Part shown: positions 1 through 7,150 of the stretch, in pieces | How the letters are laid out: every line of letters starts with the position of its first letter | Numbering within the stretch: the stretch's first letter is position 1 | The notes under the pieces: model-generated | Database searches by the model: none | Told to the model about the DNA's origin: nothing | The model's input: the letters and a program-made list of their open reading frames with translations, nothing else | Translations under genes and position numbers: made by a program | Origin: Candidatus Zixiibacteriota bacterium | GTDB taxonomy: Bacteria; Zixibacteria; MSB-5A5; GN15; PGXB01 | NCBI GenBank assembly: GCA_900498245.1 | Contig: LS998015.1 | Coordinates: 1,679,076-1,701,491, forward strand | DNA: 22,416 bases | Direction of reading: 5' to 3'

Positions 1-315
1 CTGTCGCTGTCCCATTATTATTCAGAAAGCGGGAGGGGGGCCCAGTTCGTGAAGTCGCACTCGCTCAGTTTCAGTGTCAAGGTGGAATTGACATCGAACT
101 GGCAAATAAGTTACTGGCAGAGTTATGATGTTGTTCGGGATCAGACGGTATCCCGGCGGATTGAAATCGAGCGGAAATTGCATTGCTGGCAGGGATATTT
201 TTACTGGATTCCCGACGGCTCCAATAAGGGCTATTATTTCCGTCTCAATGTCATCACGATTCCGGATATAAAGTTTGAAAAGTCGGAATCGGGACTCAAA
301 AGCGCCTTTTATTGA
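1..315 (+). CDS. lptD: LPS-assembly protein LptD-like, C-terminal fragment
   Basis: The reading frame is open from the first base and stops at TGA 313-315, giving the last 104 residues of a larger protein whose 5' end lies outside the window. The visible part is a run of alternating hydrophobic and polar strands rich in Tyr, Trp and Phe, as in an outer-membrane beta-barrel. It contains NWQISYWQSYD, then LHCWQGYFYWIPDGS and GYYFRLNVITIPDIKFEK. The pattern of Trp-x-Ile strand, 'hCW' strand, 'W-P-x-G-S' turn and 'GYYF' strand resembles the C-terminal end of LptD/OstA proteins in FCB-group bacteria, which insert LPS into the outer leaflet. The family call rests on remembered similarity of this C-terminus. 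Another large barrel with the same ending cannot be excluded. Confidence 0.65.
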   Translation: MSLSHYYSESGRGAQFVKSHSLSFSVKVELTSNWQISYWQSYDVVRDQTVSRRIEIERKLHCWQGYFYWIPDGSNKGYYFRLNVITIPDIKFEKSESGLKSAFY

Positions 316-394
316 TTCGAAGCATGACCCGGGAGATGCTCGCGCCGATAAGCCATTTTCGCGGGATTGGGACTTTTTTATATTGACAAGCGCA

Positions 395-423
395 TTAGAA
401 AAATAGTTGCTTCTGACTATAAT
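395..423 (+). promoter_or_regulatory. Candidate promoter of the HU gene
   Basis: A perfect TATAAT lies at 418-423, 39 nt before the HU start codon. The hexamer 17 bp upstream (TTAGAA, 395-400) matches TTGACA at only three positions. A perfect TTGACA at 383-388 is 29 bp away, too far for ordinary sigma-70 spacing. The stretch 316-462 holds no other gene. The -10 box is convincing and the -35 is not. Confidence 0.4.
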
Positions 424-462
424 GAGTGACAACCTTAAACTCCTTATGAAAGGGATCCTCTC

Positions 463-738
463 ATGACCAAGGAAGAAATGATTGCCATGATTGCGCGCGA
501 TGCCAAAATCAGTAGGCGTCAGGCCACGCAGGCGCTCGGTTCCTTCTTCAACAATGTCACCAGCAATCTTAAGAAGGGAAAGAGGGTCAGTTTTGTCGGT
601 TTCGGAACCTTCACGGTCAGCAGGAGAAAGGCCCGGGTCGGTCGGAATCCTCAGACCGGAGCCAAAATAAATATCCCGGCGGCCAAGGTTCCTCATTTCC
701 GCGCCGGTAAGGCTCTGAAGGAAGCGGTCCGCAAGTAG
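463..738 (+). CDS. hup: HU family DNA-binding protein
   Basis: A 91-residue histone-like protein that bends and compacts DNA as a dimer in the nucleoid. The helical N-terminal dimerisation half covers about residues 1-45. It is followed by the beta-arm signature: GFGTFTVSRRKAR (from about residue 46), then GRNPQTG and IPAAKVPHF, then AGKALK near the C-terminus. Length and motif order are standard for HU. IHF subunits share the fold, and the sequence alone does not separate them with certainty, but a single short gene with this arm is normally called HU. The start ATG has a modest purine-rich AAAGGGA at 449-455. The gene appears to be a single transcription unit, with a TATAAT upstream and an intrinsic terminator downstream. 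Confidence 0.95.
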   Translation: MTKEEMIAMIARDAKISRRQATQALGSFFNNVTSNLKKGKRVSFVGFGTFTVSRRKARVGRNPQTGAKINIPAAKVPHFRAGKALKEAVRK

Positions 739-761
739 TTTATTTGTCGATTATATTGATG

Positions 762-790
762 TAAGGCAGAGGATTCCTCTGCCTTATTTT
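762..790 (+). terminator. Intrinsic terminator after hup
   Basis: A perfect 10-bp stem AAGGCAGAGG / CCTCTGCCTT (763-772 and 776-785) with a 3-nt loop, extended by a T-A pair (762/786) and followed by TTTT at 787-790. It lies 24 nt after the hup stop and separates hup from the ftsK run. Confidence 0.85.
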
Positions 791-833
791 ATTATCATAC
801 ATCATTTGCAGGAAAAGGATAAAATCATTATTA

Positions 834-839
834 TATAAT
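834..839 (+). promoter_or_regulatory. TATAAT box abutting the ftsK start
   Basis: A perfect TATAAT ends 7 nt before the ftsK ATG at 847, so transcription from it would begin at or next to the start codon. No clear -35 is present at 16-18 bp (GGAAAA at 811-816). No Shine-Dalgarno motif lies in the 20 nt before the ATG. The region is A/T-rich, so a chance match is possible. Confidence 0.3.
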
Positions 840-846
840 CAATATT

Positions 847-3159
847 ATGGCCAATAAAAGAAAAAATGGGTCCGACTCTCGTAAGAGGAAAATCCTGGGA
901 ATTTTGCTGGTTTTGCTGGCGGTTCTAATTGTGATATCGCTCGGATCCCACACCGCCTGGGATGATCAGCAGCTTTTGAGTCGTGACAATCCCTTCAGGA
1001 TCGACTTTCAGAATCAAGCCGGGACCGCGGGCGCTTATTCCTCTTATCTTCTTTTCTTCTTTTTTGGCTGGCTGTCGTTTTTTATTCCGGTTGGCCTGGT
1101 TCTTCTGGCACTGCATTATTTTCCGGGAAAATGGAAGCGAAAAATTACTCCCGCGCTATGGTTTGTTCTTTCGGCCGGTATTCTGGTGACTATGATTTTA
1201 AATGTCGTTCTTATTAGGAACGAAATGGGGGCAGTTGATTTTACAAATACGCACGGCGGTTTTGTATTCTATTACTTGACCCGTTTCTTGATGAAAATCA
1301 CGGGTAGCGCCGGGTCGATCGCGCTATTGGGAGCGGGAATCTTAGCGGCCCTTGTCATATTGGGATATTCATATACCGCACTTACTTCAAAGATTGCAGT
1401 TCCGAGAATTCTTGGCCCGCTCAATATTTTAAAAGCGATTGGACGAGGCTTGATGAGCATAATCCTGTCGCTGACCGAATTGTTTCGTCAAAGAAGAGAA
1501 CGAAGAAAAGCCGAAAAGGCCGAAAGGTGCCGCCAAGAGGAAAAAGATAGAGCCGAGAAGGCGGCCGAAATGTCCGTACAGAGTTCAATTGATTCTGAGG
1601 ATGAAATACCGGGTGATGAAACTAAGCCAAAAAAGGAAAGCAATGCGGCTAAAAGTAAGGTCGTTTTGAAAAAGACGGCGCCCCCTATCGGGCGCGTGAC
1701 GGAAGATTATAGATTCCCCGGTCTGGAATTGCTTTTGGATAATCCCGAAGCCGGAGCTATGGTGAACGCCGATGAACTGGCGATGACGGCAAAAGCATTG
1801 AAAGAAACCCTGGAAACTTTCGGAGTCAATATCGACGGTCCGATTGACAAGTACCCCGGACCAGTGATCACGCGCTTTGAATTCAAGCCGGCGGCAGGAG
1901 TTAAGGTCAATCAGATTACGAACCTGGCTGATGATTTGGCGTTGGCACTTCGAGCCAAAAGGATTAGAATAATTGCCCCCATTCCGGGAAAGGCGGCCGT
2001 CGGGGTCGAAATACCGAATCTCAAATCGCAGATGGTCTATCTGAAAGAAATTATCGGCTCCGAAGTTTATTCAGACAATCGCCTCAGACTTCCTCTGGCA
2101 TTCGGCAAAACCACCGGCGGCAAACCATTTATTGCCGATTTGGCCAAAATGCCTCATCTTTTAATCGCCGGTGCGACCGGATCGGGGAAATCGGTCTGTA
2201 TTAATATCCTGATTACGTCGCTTCTCTACCGATTGCACCCGAACCAGATTAAATTTATTTTCATTGATCCCAAAATGCTGGAGCTTTCCGTGTATGCCGG
2301 AATGCCGCATCTGGCACGGCCGGTCGTAACCAATCCCAAACGGGCCGAAAAGGTTCTGGCCGATGCGGTCATTGAGATGGAAAATCGCTACAAAAAACTG
2401 GCCGCTCAATCAGTTCGCAATATCGAGGACTATAATTCCCGCCAAAAGGATCCGATCGAAAAGATGCCGTATATCGTGATTATTGTCGATGAATTGGCGG
2501 ACATGATGATTGCGGCTTCATCGTCGCGGATCGAAATGTTAATCACCCGCCTGGCGCAAATGGCGCGGGCGGTTGGCATCCATTTGATATTGGCCACCCA
2601 GAGGCCGTCGGTGGATGTCATTACCGGTCTAATTAAGGCAAATTTTTCGGCCAGAATTGCTTTTCAAGTGGCGTCAAAAATCGATTCCCGCACCATACTT
2701 GACGCCAACGGCGCCGAAAAGCTTCTGGGAAATGGGGATATGTTGTTTCTCCAGCCGGGCCAGCCCGAAGCGATTCGCCTGCACGGGGCCTTTATTTCGG
2801 GAGAGGAAACGGAGCGACTGGTAAAATTCATAAAGGATCAATTTCCGGCACCTGAAAAAATAGAAGGGGAAAAGGAAGAATCTCCGGAGGCGGAATCGGA
2901 TGAAGATGAAGTCGATCTGGATGACCCCTTATTTCATGAGGCGGCCGAAACCGTAATCCGTCACAAACAGGGTTCGGTATCTTTGTTGCAGAGAAAATTG
3001 GGCATAGGTTATCAGCGGGCGGCCCGGCTTATAGATAAATTGGAGGAGGCCGGGGTGGTATCCGCCTATGACGGCAGCAAGGCCCGGGAAGTGCTGGTTG
3101 ACAGAACCTATCTGGAAAAATTGGCAACATCACGTTCTTTCACGGATAAGAACCGATAG
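847..3159 (+). CDS. ftsK: DNA translocase FtsK/SpoIIIE
   Basis: Membrane-anchored hexameric ATPase that pumps chromosomal DNA at the division septum and acts with XerCD at dif. A basic N-terminus is followed by about four membrane helices (roughly residues 16-33, 67-91, 102-123, 155-177). Next comes a short charged Arg/Lys/Glu-rich linker (about 210-275), then the motor. Walker A is GATGSGKS at residues 442-449 and Walker B is IVIIVDE ending at D548-E549. The C-terminal winged-helix gamma domain that reads KOPS sites covers about 690-755 (GSVSLLQRKLGIGYQRAARL). At 770 residues it is a short-linker FtsK, closer to SpoIIIE size than to the roughly 1330-residue E. coli protein. The ATG at 847 lacks a ribosome binding site but gives the expected basic start before helix 1. 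The lolA-like gene follows 23 nt later, as lolA follows ftsK in E. coli. Confidence 0.97.
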   Translation: MANKRKNGSDSRKRKILGILLVLLAVLIVISLGSHTAWDDQQLLSRDNPFRIDFQNQAGTAGAYSSYLLFFFFGWLSFFIPVGLVLLALHYFPGKWKRKITPALWFVLSAGILVTMILNVVLIRNEMGAVDFTNTHGGFVFYYLTRFLMKITGSAGSIALLGAGILAALVILGYSYTALTSKIAVPRILGPLNILKAIGRGLMSIILSLTELFRQRRERRKAEKAERCRQEEKDRAEKAAEMSVQSSIDSEDEIPGDETKPKKESNAAKSKVVLKKTAPPIGRVTEDYRFPGLELLLDNPEAGAMVNADELAMTAKALKETLETFGVNIDGPIDKYPGPVITRFEFKPAAGVKVNQITNLADDLALALRAKRIRIIAPIPGKAAVGVEIPNLKSQMVYLKEIIGSEVYSDNRLRLPLAFGKTTGGKPFIADLAKMPHLLIAGATGSGKSVCINILITSLLYRLHPNQIKFIFIDPKMLELSVYAGMPHLARPVVTNPKRAEKVLADAVIEMENRYKKLAAQSVRNIEDYNSRQKDPIEKMPYIVIIVDELADMMIAASSSRIEMLITRLAQMARAVGIHLILATQRPSVDVITGLIKANFSARIAFQVASKIDSRTILDANGAEKLLGNGDMLFLQPGQPEAIRLHGAFISGEETERLVKFIKDQFPAPEKIEGEKEESPEAESDEDEVDLDDPLFHEAAETVIRHKQGSVSLLQRKLGIGYQRAARLIDKLEEAGVVSAYDGSKAREVLVDRTYLEKLATSRSFTDKNR

Positions 3160-3172
3160 CAGGGGCCAATCG

Positions 3173-3178
3173 TATAAT
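3173..3178 (+). promoter_or_regulatory. TATAAT box just before the lolA-like start
   Basis: A perfect TATAAT lies 4 nt before ATG 3183 in the 23-nt ftsK-lolA gap. No convincing -35 lies 16-18 bp upstream. The only SD-like stretch (AGGGG, 3161-3165) is 17 nt from the start, too far. It may be an internal promoter giving a nearly leaderless mRNA, or chance. Confidence 0.2.
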
Positions 3179-3182
3179 ATAT

Positions 3183-3803
3183 ATGAATCGTGCCGCGACT
3201 CTTTATTTTCCGCTTTTTCTGACATTTTGGGTTACGGCGGCGGCCGCCGGTCAGAAAAACAAATTCGACACAATTAAAAGTGAATTGGCGTCCGCGCGGG
3301 AGGTTAAGTTAAAGGTGGCGGTAGCGGTGACGTCTAAAATTTTCAAGGATGTCGACAGTTCCAATGGTGAAATCGCCATTGCCGATGACGGACGATATTT
3401 CGCCCAAATGGGCCGCGATATTTATTTGTTTGATGGAAAGTGTACCTGGGAAATTTCTTTGGAATATCGGCAGGCTACCAAAAGATGCCTTAAGGATGGT
3501 GAGAAATTTGAAAACCGCCTGGTCTTTATCAAGAATCTCGACGAATACTACGAGCCTCATCCTATAAGGAAGGATTTGATTTATCTACTGACGCGAAAAG
3601 ACAGCGATGACAGCCCCATGCCGGATTCATTGACGATCTTTCTCGATAAGTCTGCGGACAGAATTGCCCGGCTGGAATATTTTGATCTTAATGGGGATCT
3701 CAACCGCGTCTATATTTTGTCCGAACGACCTAACCCGGCAATCACGGATTCTCTTTATCACTTCAATCGGCCGGATTCCATGGAAGTCATTACTCTTCCC
3801 TAA
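3183..3803 (+). CDS. lolA: LolA-like periplasmic lipoprotein carrier
   Basis: A 206-residue exported protein. The N-terminal hydrophobic stretch ends in AAAA-G, giving a likely signal peptidase I site near residue 22. The mature part has the LolA/LolB-like layout: an initial helix (FDTIKSEL), a strand around GEIAIADDGRYFAQMGRDIY, the turn LFDGKCTWEIS, then a helix with 'YRQATK' and further beta strands with DSLTIFLDK. LolA ferries lipoproteins released by LolCDE across the periplasm to the outer membrane. The fold call comes from the 'GrYf...IylfDGk..We' pattern. It is supported by position directly after ftsK, a known ftsK-lolA neighbourhood in other Gram-negatives. Divergence is high, so a related LolA-fold outer-membrane factor is possible. 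Confidence 0.65.
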   Translation: MNRAATLYFPLFLTFWVTAAAAGQKNKFDTIKSELASAREVKLKVAVAVTSKIFKDVDSSNGEIAIADDGRYFAQMGRDIYLFDGKCTWEISLEYRQATKRCLKDGEKFENRLVFIKNLDEYYEPHPIRKDLIYLLTRKDSDDSPMPDSLTIFLDKSADRIARLEYFDLNGDLNRVYILSERPNPAITDSLYHFNRPDSMEVITLP

Positions 3804-3809
3804 AGATAA

Positions 3810-5138
3810 ATGCGTTTCTTTATCAAAAAACTGGGCTGTCCCAAAAATGATGTGGACGGCGATTATATTGCCGGAAAATTGCTGGCTGACGGGCACCAGT
3901 TGGTCGATCGGGAAAATGAGGCAGAGGCGGTAATTGTAAATACTTGCAGTTTTATACTTCCCGCCAAAGAGGAATCAATTGCCGAAATCCTTCGCTACGA
4001 GAATTTAAAAAAGGAAAAAAAGATAGGGCGGCTTTATGTGACGGGATGTTTATCCCAGCGCTATGGAGAGCATCTTCTGAATGACATCAGGGGGATTGAC
4101 GGGGTTTTCGGATTGGGGCAGATAGAGGCCCTCGCCCGCGCCGTGGCACTTCACAGGCCCGAGCGAACGAGTGCCATTCAGCCGGCATTAAATCTCGATT
4201 ATTTAAGCGGCGAGCGACGTTATGTAGACCATTCATATCCCTTCGAGTATCTTAAAATATCCGAAGGATGCGACCGCTTTTGCAGCTATTGCGCTATCCC
4301 TCTTATCCGGGGGAAATATCGCAGTCGACCGCCTGGGGAAATTGTGAAAGAGGCGCGCTTGCTGGCCGAGGAGGGAAAAAAAGAGATTATTCTGGTTTCC
4401 CAGGAGGGTACCGGATACGGCCGCGATCTTGATGACGGTGTTGATATTATCAATCTCCTGACGGCCTTGCAGGATATTGACAAAATCGAATGGATTCGAC
4501 TCATGTATTTGCACCCTGAAGCCGTGAATGATCGTCTAATCGATTTCATGGCCGATTCCCCCAGGGTTTTGAGTTATTTTGATTTGCCCCTGCAGCATAT
4601 AAACGACCGGATTTTGAAAGCGATGAACCGGCGAATCGACCGGGGCCGAATCGAAGAAATATTGAACCGTATAAGGTCGGCAAACAGGAATAGCACAATC
4701 AGGACTTCATTTATCGTAGGATTGCCGGGCGAGACTGACGAGGAGTTCGCCGAACTTTGTGATTTTGTCGATGAATTCGAATTCGATCGGTTGGGAGTGT
4801 TTAAATATTCATTGGAGGAAAATACCCCGGCCGCCAATTTTGGAAATCAGGTCCCGGAAACAACTAAGGAAGAACGGATGGATGCCCTTATGGCTCTCCA
4901 GCAGGAGATCGCTTATCAAAAAAATATTGACTTGATTGGTTCTGTTCAAAAGGTTATAATTGATAAAACGGATGACGGCGGCGTGGCGATTGGCCGGACC
5001 CCGGGCGATTGTCCCGAAATTGATCAGAATGTGATTCTGAAGAATCAAGAGGTTCGGGTAGGAGATATTCTGGAAGTAAAGATCATTATGGCCGATGGGT
5101 ACGACCTAATTGCCGAGATCCCGGAGGAAAGGCCATGA
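3810..5138 (+). CDS. rimO: Ribosomal protein uS12 (S12) methylthiotransferase RimO
   Basis: Radical-SAM enzyme that methylthiolates a conserved aspartate of ribosomal protein S12. It has 442 residues, the usual length. The N-terminal domain carries the second 4Fe-4S cluster ligands C10 (KKLGCPKND), C46 (VNTCSF) and C80 (TGCLSQRY). The radical-SAM cluster motif is C154-x3-C158-x2-C161 (GCDRFCSYCAIP). A C-terminal TRAM domain covers about residues 375-440. The 'GCPKN' and 'NTCSFILPAKEES' motifs point to RimO; MiaB normally has 'GCQMN'. The gene starts 6 nt after the lolA-like stop without a visible ribosome binding site, and its stop overlaps the next start as ATGA, indicating co-translation. 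Confidence 0.95.
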   Translation: MRFFIKKLGCPKNDVDGDYIAGKLLADGHQLVDRENEAEAVIVNTCSFILPAKEESIAEILRYENLKKEKKIGRLYVTGCLSQRYGEHLLNDIRGIDGVFGLGQIEALARAVALHRPERTSAIQPALNLDYLSGERRYVDHSYPFEYLKISEGCDRFCSYCAIPLIRGKYRSRPPGEIVKEARLLAEEGKKEIILVSQEGTGYGRDLDDGVDIINLLTALQDIDKIEWIRLMYLHPEAVNDRLIDFMADSPRVLSYFDLPLQHINDRILKAMNRRIDRGRIEEILNRIRSANRNSTIRTSFIVGLPGETDEEFAELCDFVDEFEFDRLGVFKYSLEENTPAANFGNQVPETTKEERMDALMALQQEIAYQKNIDLIGSVQKVIIDKTDDGGVAIGRTPGDCPEIDQNVILKNQEVRVGDILEVKIIMADGYDLIAEIPEERP

Positions 5139-5779
5139 TTAAATATGAAAAACTCGGCATTTTTCTCTCGAAACCGATCGCACTGATTTTTGTGCTTGTT
5201 TATTTGCTGCAATCAGCCTTAATAATTTTCCTGGTAAAAGATAAATTCGATCTTGAAAAACAGATTGATTTCCAGCGAAAAAGAATTCTCGAACTGGAAG
5301 AAAAGCAGAAGATTCTTAAGGTTATCGAGGACTTCCAAATTGGATTTACCGATAAGGAAGTCGGTGAACTGACCGAAGTTATTTCTTCGGAATGCAAAAA
5401 ATACGAATATGATCCCCTGTTTCTTTTGTCATTGATAATAACGGAGTCATCGTTCAAGCGCCATCGTGTCTCCCCGAAAGGGGCGGAGGGCCTGATGCAA
5501 ATAAAACCGATGACCGGGCGCGGTCTTGCCAGCAAGATCGGTGTTGATTGGGAAAACAGCCGAACCCTTCAGGAGCCGGAGTACAACGTGCAAATGGGCT
5601 CACTGCACCTTTTTGAATTGATTCTGAAATTCAAAGATGTAAAAAAGGCCCTTATATCGTACAATCTAGGCGAAACCGCCACCATGAAAAAAATCCGCCT
5701 GAATGAACCCCTGCCGCGGTCCTATCTCGATAAGGTCATGCGCAACTATGAAATGCTTAAGGAGAAATATAAAAGTTGA
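5135..5779 (+). CDS. Membrane-anchored lytic transglycosylase (SLT/MltE-type domain)
   Basis: A 214-residue murein lytic transglycosylase that would cleave the MurNAc-GlcNAc bond to a 1,6-anhydro product in the periplasm. An uncleaved-looking N-terminal membrane helix (about residues 15-34) is followed by a short charged heptad stretch, probably coiled coil (38-64), then the SLT domain (about 75-205). The catalytic glutamate is most likely E104 in IITESSF. The downstream family motifs are SPKGAEGLMQIKP (residues 113-125) and SYNLGE in the place of the usual 'AYNxG'. The start ATG overlaps the rimO stop (ATGA) and has a good GGAGG at 5123-5127, 7 nt away. Position between rimO and a bamD-like gene fits an envelope growth role. 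Which MltE/Slt70 subfamily it belongs to is not clear. Confidence 0.88.
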   Translation: MIKYEKLGIFLSKPIALIFVLVYLLQSALIIFLVKDKFDLEKQIDFQRKRILELEEKQKILKVIEDFQIGFTDKEVGELTEVISSECKKYEYDPLFLLSLIITESSFKRHRVSPKGAEGLMQIKPMTGRGLASKIGVDWENSRTLQEPEYNVQMGSLHLFELILKFKDVKKALISYNLGETATMKKIRLNEPLPRSYLDKVMRNYEMLKEKYKS

Positions 5780-6570
5780 AGACAAGATATTTATATTTGG
5801 GGGTGGGTACAATAATGGCCGTGGCGCTGTTTATCGGCTGTGGGACCCCTTCAATAAAGATAGCGACCAATGTATATGCCCAATTTGATATTGCCAAGAA
5901 GGAATATGATCAAAAGCATTATTTAAAAGCGATCCAGGGCTTTCAAAGGGTAGTGTTCAATTTTCCCGGCGCCACTATAGTCGATACCGCGCAATATTAT
6001 CTGGCGATGTCGTATTATGAAAATCACGAATATGAGTTGGCCTCGGTGGAATTCAATCGATTGATCACCAATTACCCGCAATCGGCCTTTGCGGACGACG
6101 CTCAATTTTTGGCGGGCGTATGTATGTATAAGGCGACGCCGAAGCACTACGGTTTGGATCAGGAAGAACTGACCAAAGCCATAAAGGCCCTGGAGGATTT
6201 TATAACGGATAATCCAGATTCGCCGCGCCTGGATGAGGCCAGGGGGGTTATCAATGAAGCTAGAACGAGATTGGCCAAAAAGCAGTATCAAAATGGTCTT
6301 CTATATTGGAAAATGGGTAATTATGAAGCGGCTCGGATTTATTTTCAATTGGTTGTCGATGAATATACCGATACCCAGTTTGCGTCATTTTCTCTTTTCA
6401 AATTAGGCGAAATTCTAAGTAAGCAGTCAAAATATGCCGAGGCCCTGGCCAAGTTTAATAATTTCATAACCATTTACCCTTCGAGCAATTTGGTGCCCGA
6501 AGCCCAGAAAATGATCGAACAATTATCCCGGAAAACGGATTCGGCTGATGTCTCCGGCTCTGCCAAGTAG
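5776..6570 (+). CDS. bamD: Outer-membrane assembly lipoprotein BamD-like (TPR)
   Basis: A 264-residue lipoprotein with tetratricopeptide repeats, resembling BamD/YfiO of the BAM complex that folds outer-membrane barrels. The signal sequence ends at FIGC, with C22 the likely lipidated residue. Five TPR-like helix pairs follow, for example YLKAIQGFQRVVFNFP, YELASVEFNRLITNYPQS, AIKALEDFITDNPDS and YAEALAKFNNFITIYPSS. The TTG start at 5776 is preferred over ATG 5815. It keeps a basic residue pair and a full hydrophobic core ahead of the lipobox, has AAGGAG at 5759-5764, and overlaps the previous stop (TTGA). The last 23 nt overlap nadD. A YbgF/CpoB-type TPR lipoprotein is the main alternative. 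Confidence 0.85.
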   Translation: MKTRYLYLGVGTIMAVALFIGCGTPSIKIATNVYAQFDIAKKEYDQKHYLKAIQGFQRVVFNFPGATIVDTAQYYLAMSYYENHEYELASVEFNRLITNYPQSAFADDAQFLAGVCMYKATPKHYGLDQEELTKAIKALEDFITDNPDSPRLDEARGVINEARTRLAKKQYQNGLLYWKMGNYEAARIYFQLVVDEYTDTQFASFSLFKLGEILSKQSKYAEALAKFNNFITIYPSSNLVPEAQKMIEQLSRKTDSADVSGSAK

Positions 6571-7150
6571 CGGTTCCTGGGGGATAATGGGAGGGATCTT
6601 TGATCCCATTCATTATGGACATTTGATTCTGGCGGAGTCCGCTCTTGAAGGCTGCGGCTTTTCCGGAGTCTTATTTGTTCCGAGTTTCAACCCTCCGCAC
6701 CGGGAGCAAAAACCAGAAGCATCGTTTGAGGATCGTTGCCGGATGGTCCAACTTGCCATTGAAGGGCATGATCGTTTTCTGAGTTCGGATTTTGAAAAGG
6801 ATTTGAAAAGCCCGGGATATACTCTTGCCGTAGTAGATTTTCTTAAATTGAAATCCCCTGAAGTAACCTGGAACCTTATTCTGGGGGCCGATAATATCGC
6901 GCAGTTCGACCACTGGCACAGCCCCGAGGAATTGGTGAAGCGGGTCAAGATATTTGTGGGTAATCGCCCCGGGTATGATCACCAATTTCAAGACTCACGC
7001 TGGGCGGAACAAGTCGTACCTTTTGAAATGCCGTATATCGGCCTCTCTTCGACTCAATTAAGAAAACAGCTCAAGGGGGGAAGATCGATCCGGTATCTTG
7101 TCCCTGATGAGGTCCGGCGATTCATCGAAAGCAAAAGGCTTTACAGGTGA
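6548..7150 (+). CDS. nadD: Nicotinate-nucleotide adenylyltransferase NadD
   Basis: A 200-residue cytosolic enzyme that joins nicotinate mononucleotide and ATP to deaminated NAD in the NAD pathway. The nucleotidyltransferase signature GGIFDPIHYGHL is at residues 15-26, with the ATP-contacting H22 and H25 (HxGH). The second motif is GLSSTQLR, the ISSTxIR equivalent, followed by the usual C-terminal 'YLVPDEVRRFI'. ATG 6548 lies inside bamD (23-nt overlap) and supplies the first beta strand (SWGIM). The next ATG (6587) would delete it. The stop overlaps polA as GTGA. NadD is not a usual partner of bamD or polA, so the cluster looks like a general housekeeping operon. Confidence 0.95.
   Translation: MSPALPSSGSWGIMGGIFDPIHYGHLILAESALEGCGFSGVLFVPSFNPPHREQKPEASFEDRCRMVQLAIEGHDRFLSSDFEKDLKSPGYTLAVVDFLKLKSPEVTWNLILGADNIAQFDHWHSPEELVKRVKIFVGNRPGYDHQFQDSRWAEQVVPFEMPYIGLSSTQLRKQLKGGRSIRYLVPDEVRRFIESKRLYR

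Noticed and set aside
383-423. TTGACA (383-388) and TATAAT (418-423) as one consensus promoter for hup
   Set aside because: The boxes are separated by 29 bp, far beyond the 15-19 bp usable by sigma-70-type RNA polymerase, so only the -10 was kept.
22-696. 224-codon open frame on the minus strand over the lptD 3' end and hup
   Set aside because: It runs antisense to the well-supported HU gene and the LptD fragment, crosses the hup promoter region, and its translation has no recognisable motif.
5815-6570. ATG 5815 as the start of the bamD-like gene
   Set aside because: It would leave only eight residues before the lipobox cysteine and no basic n-region. TTG 5776 has AAGGAG and the TTGA overlap.
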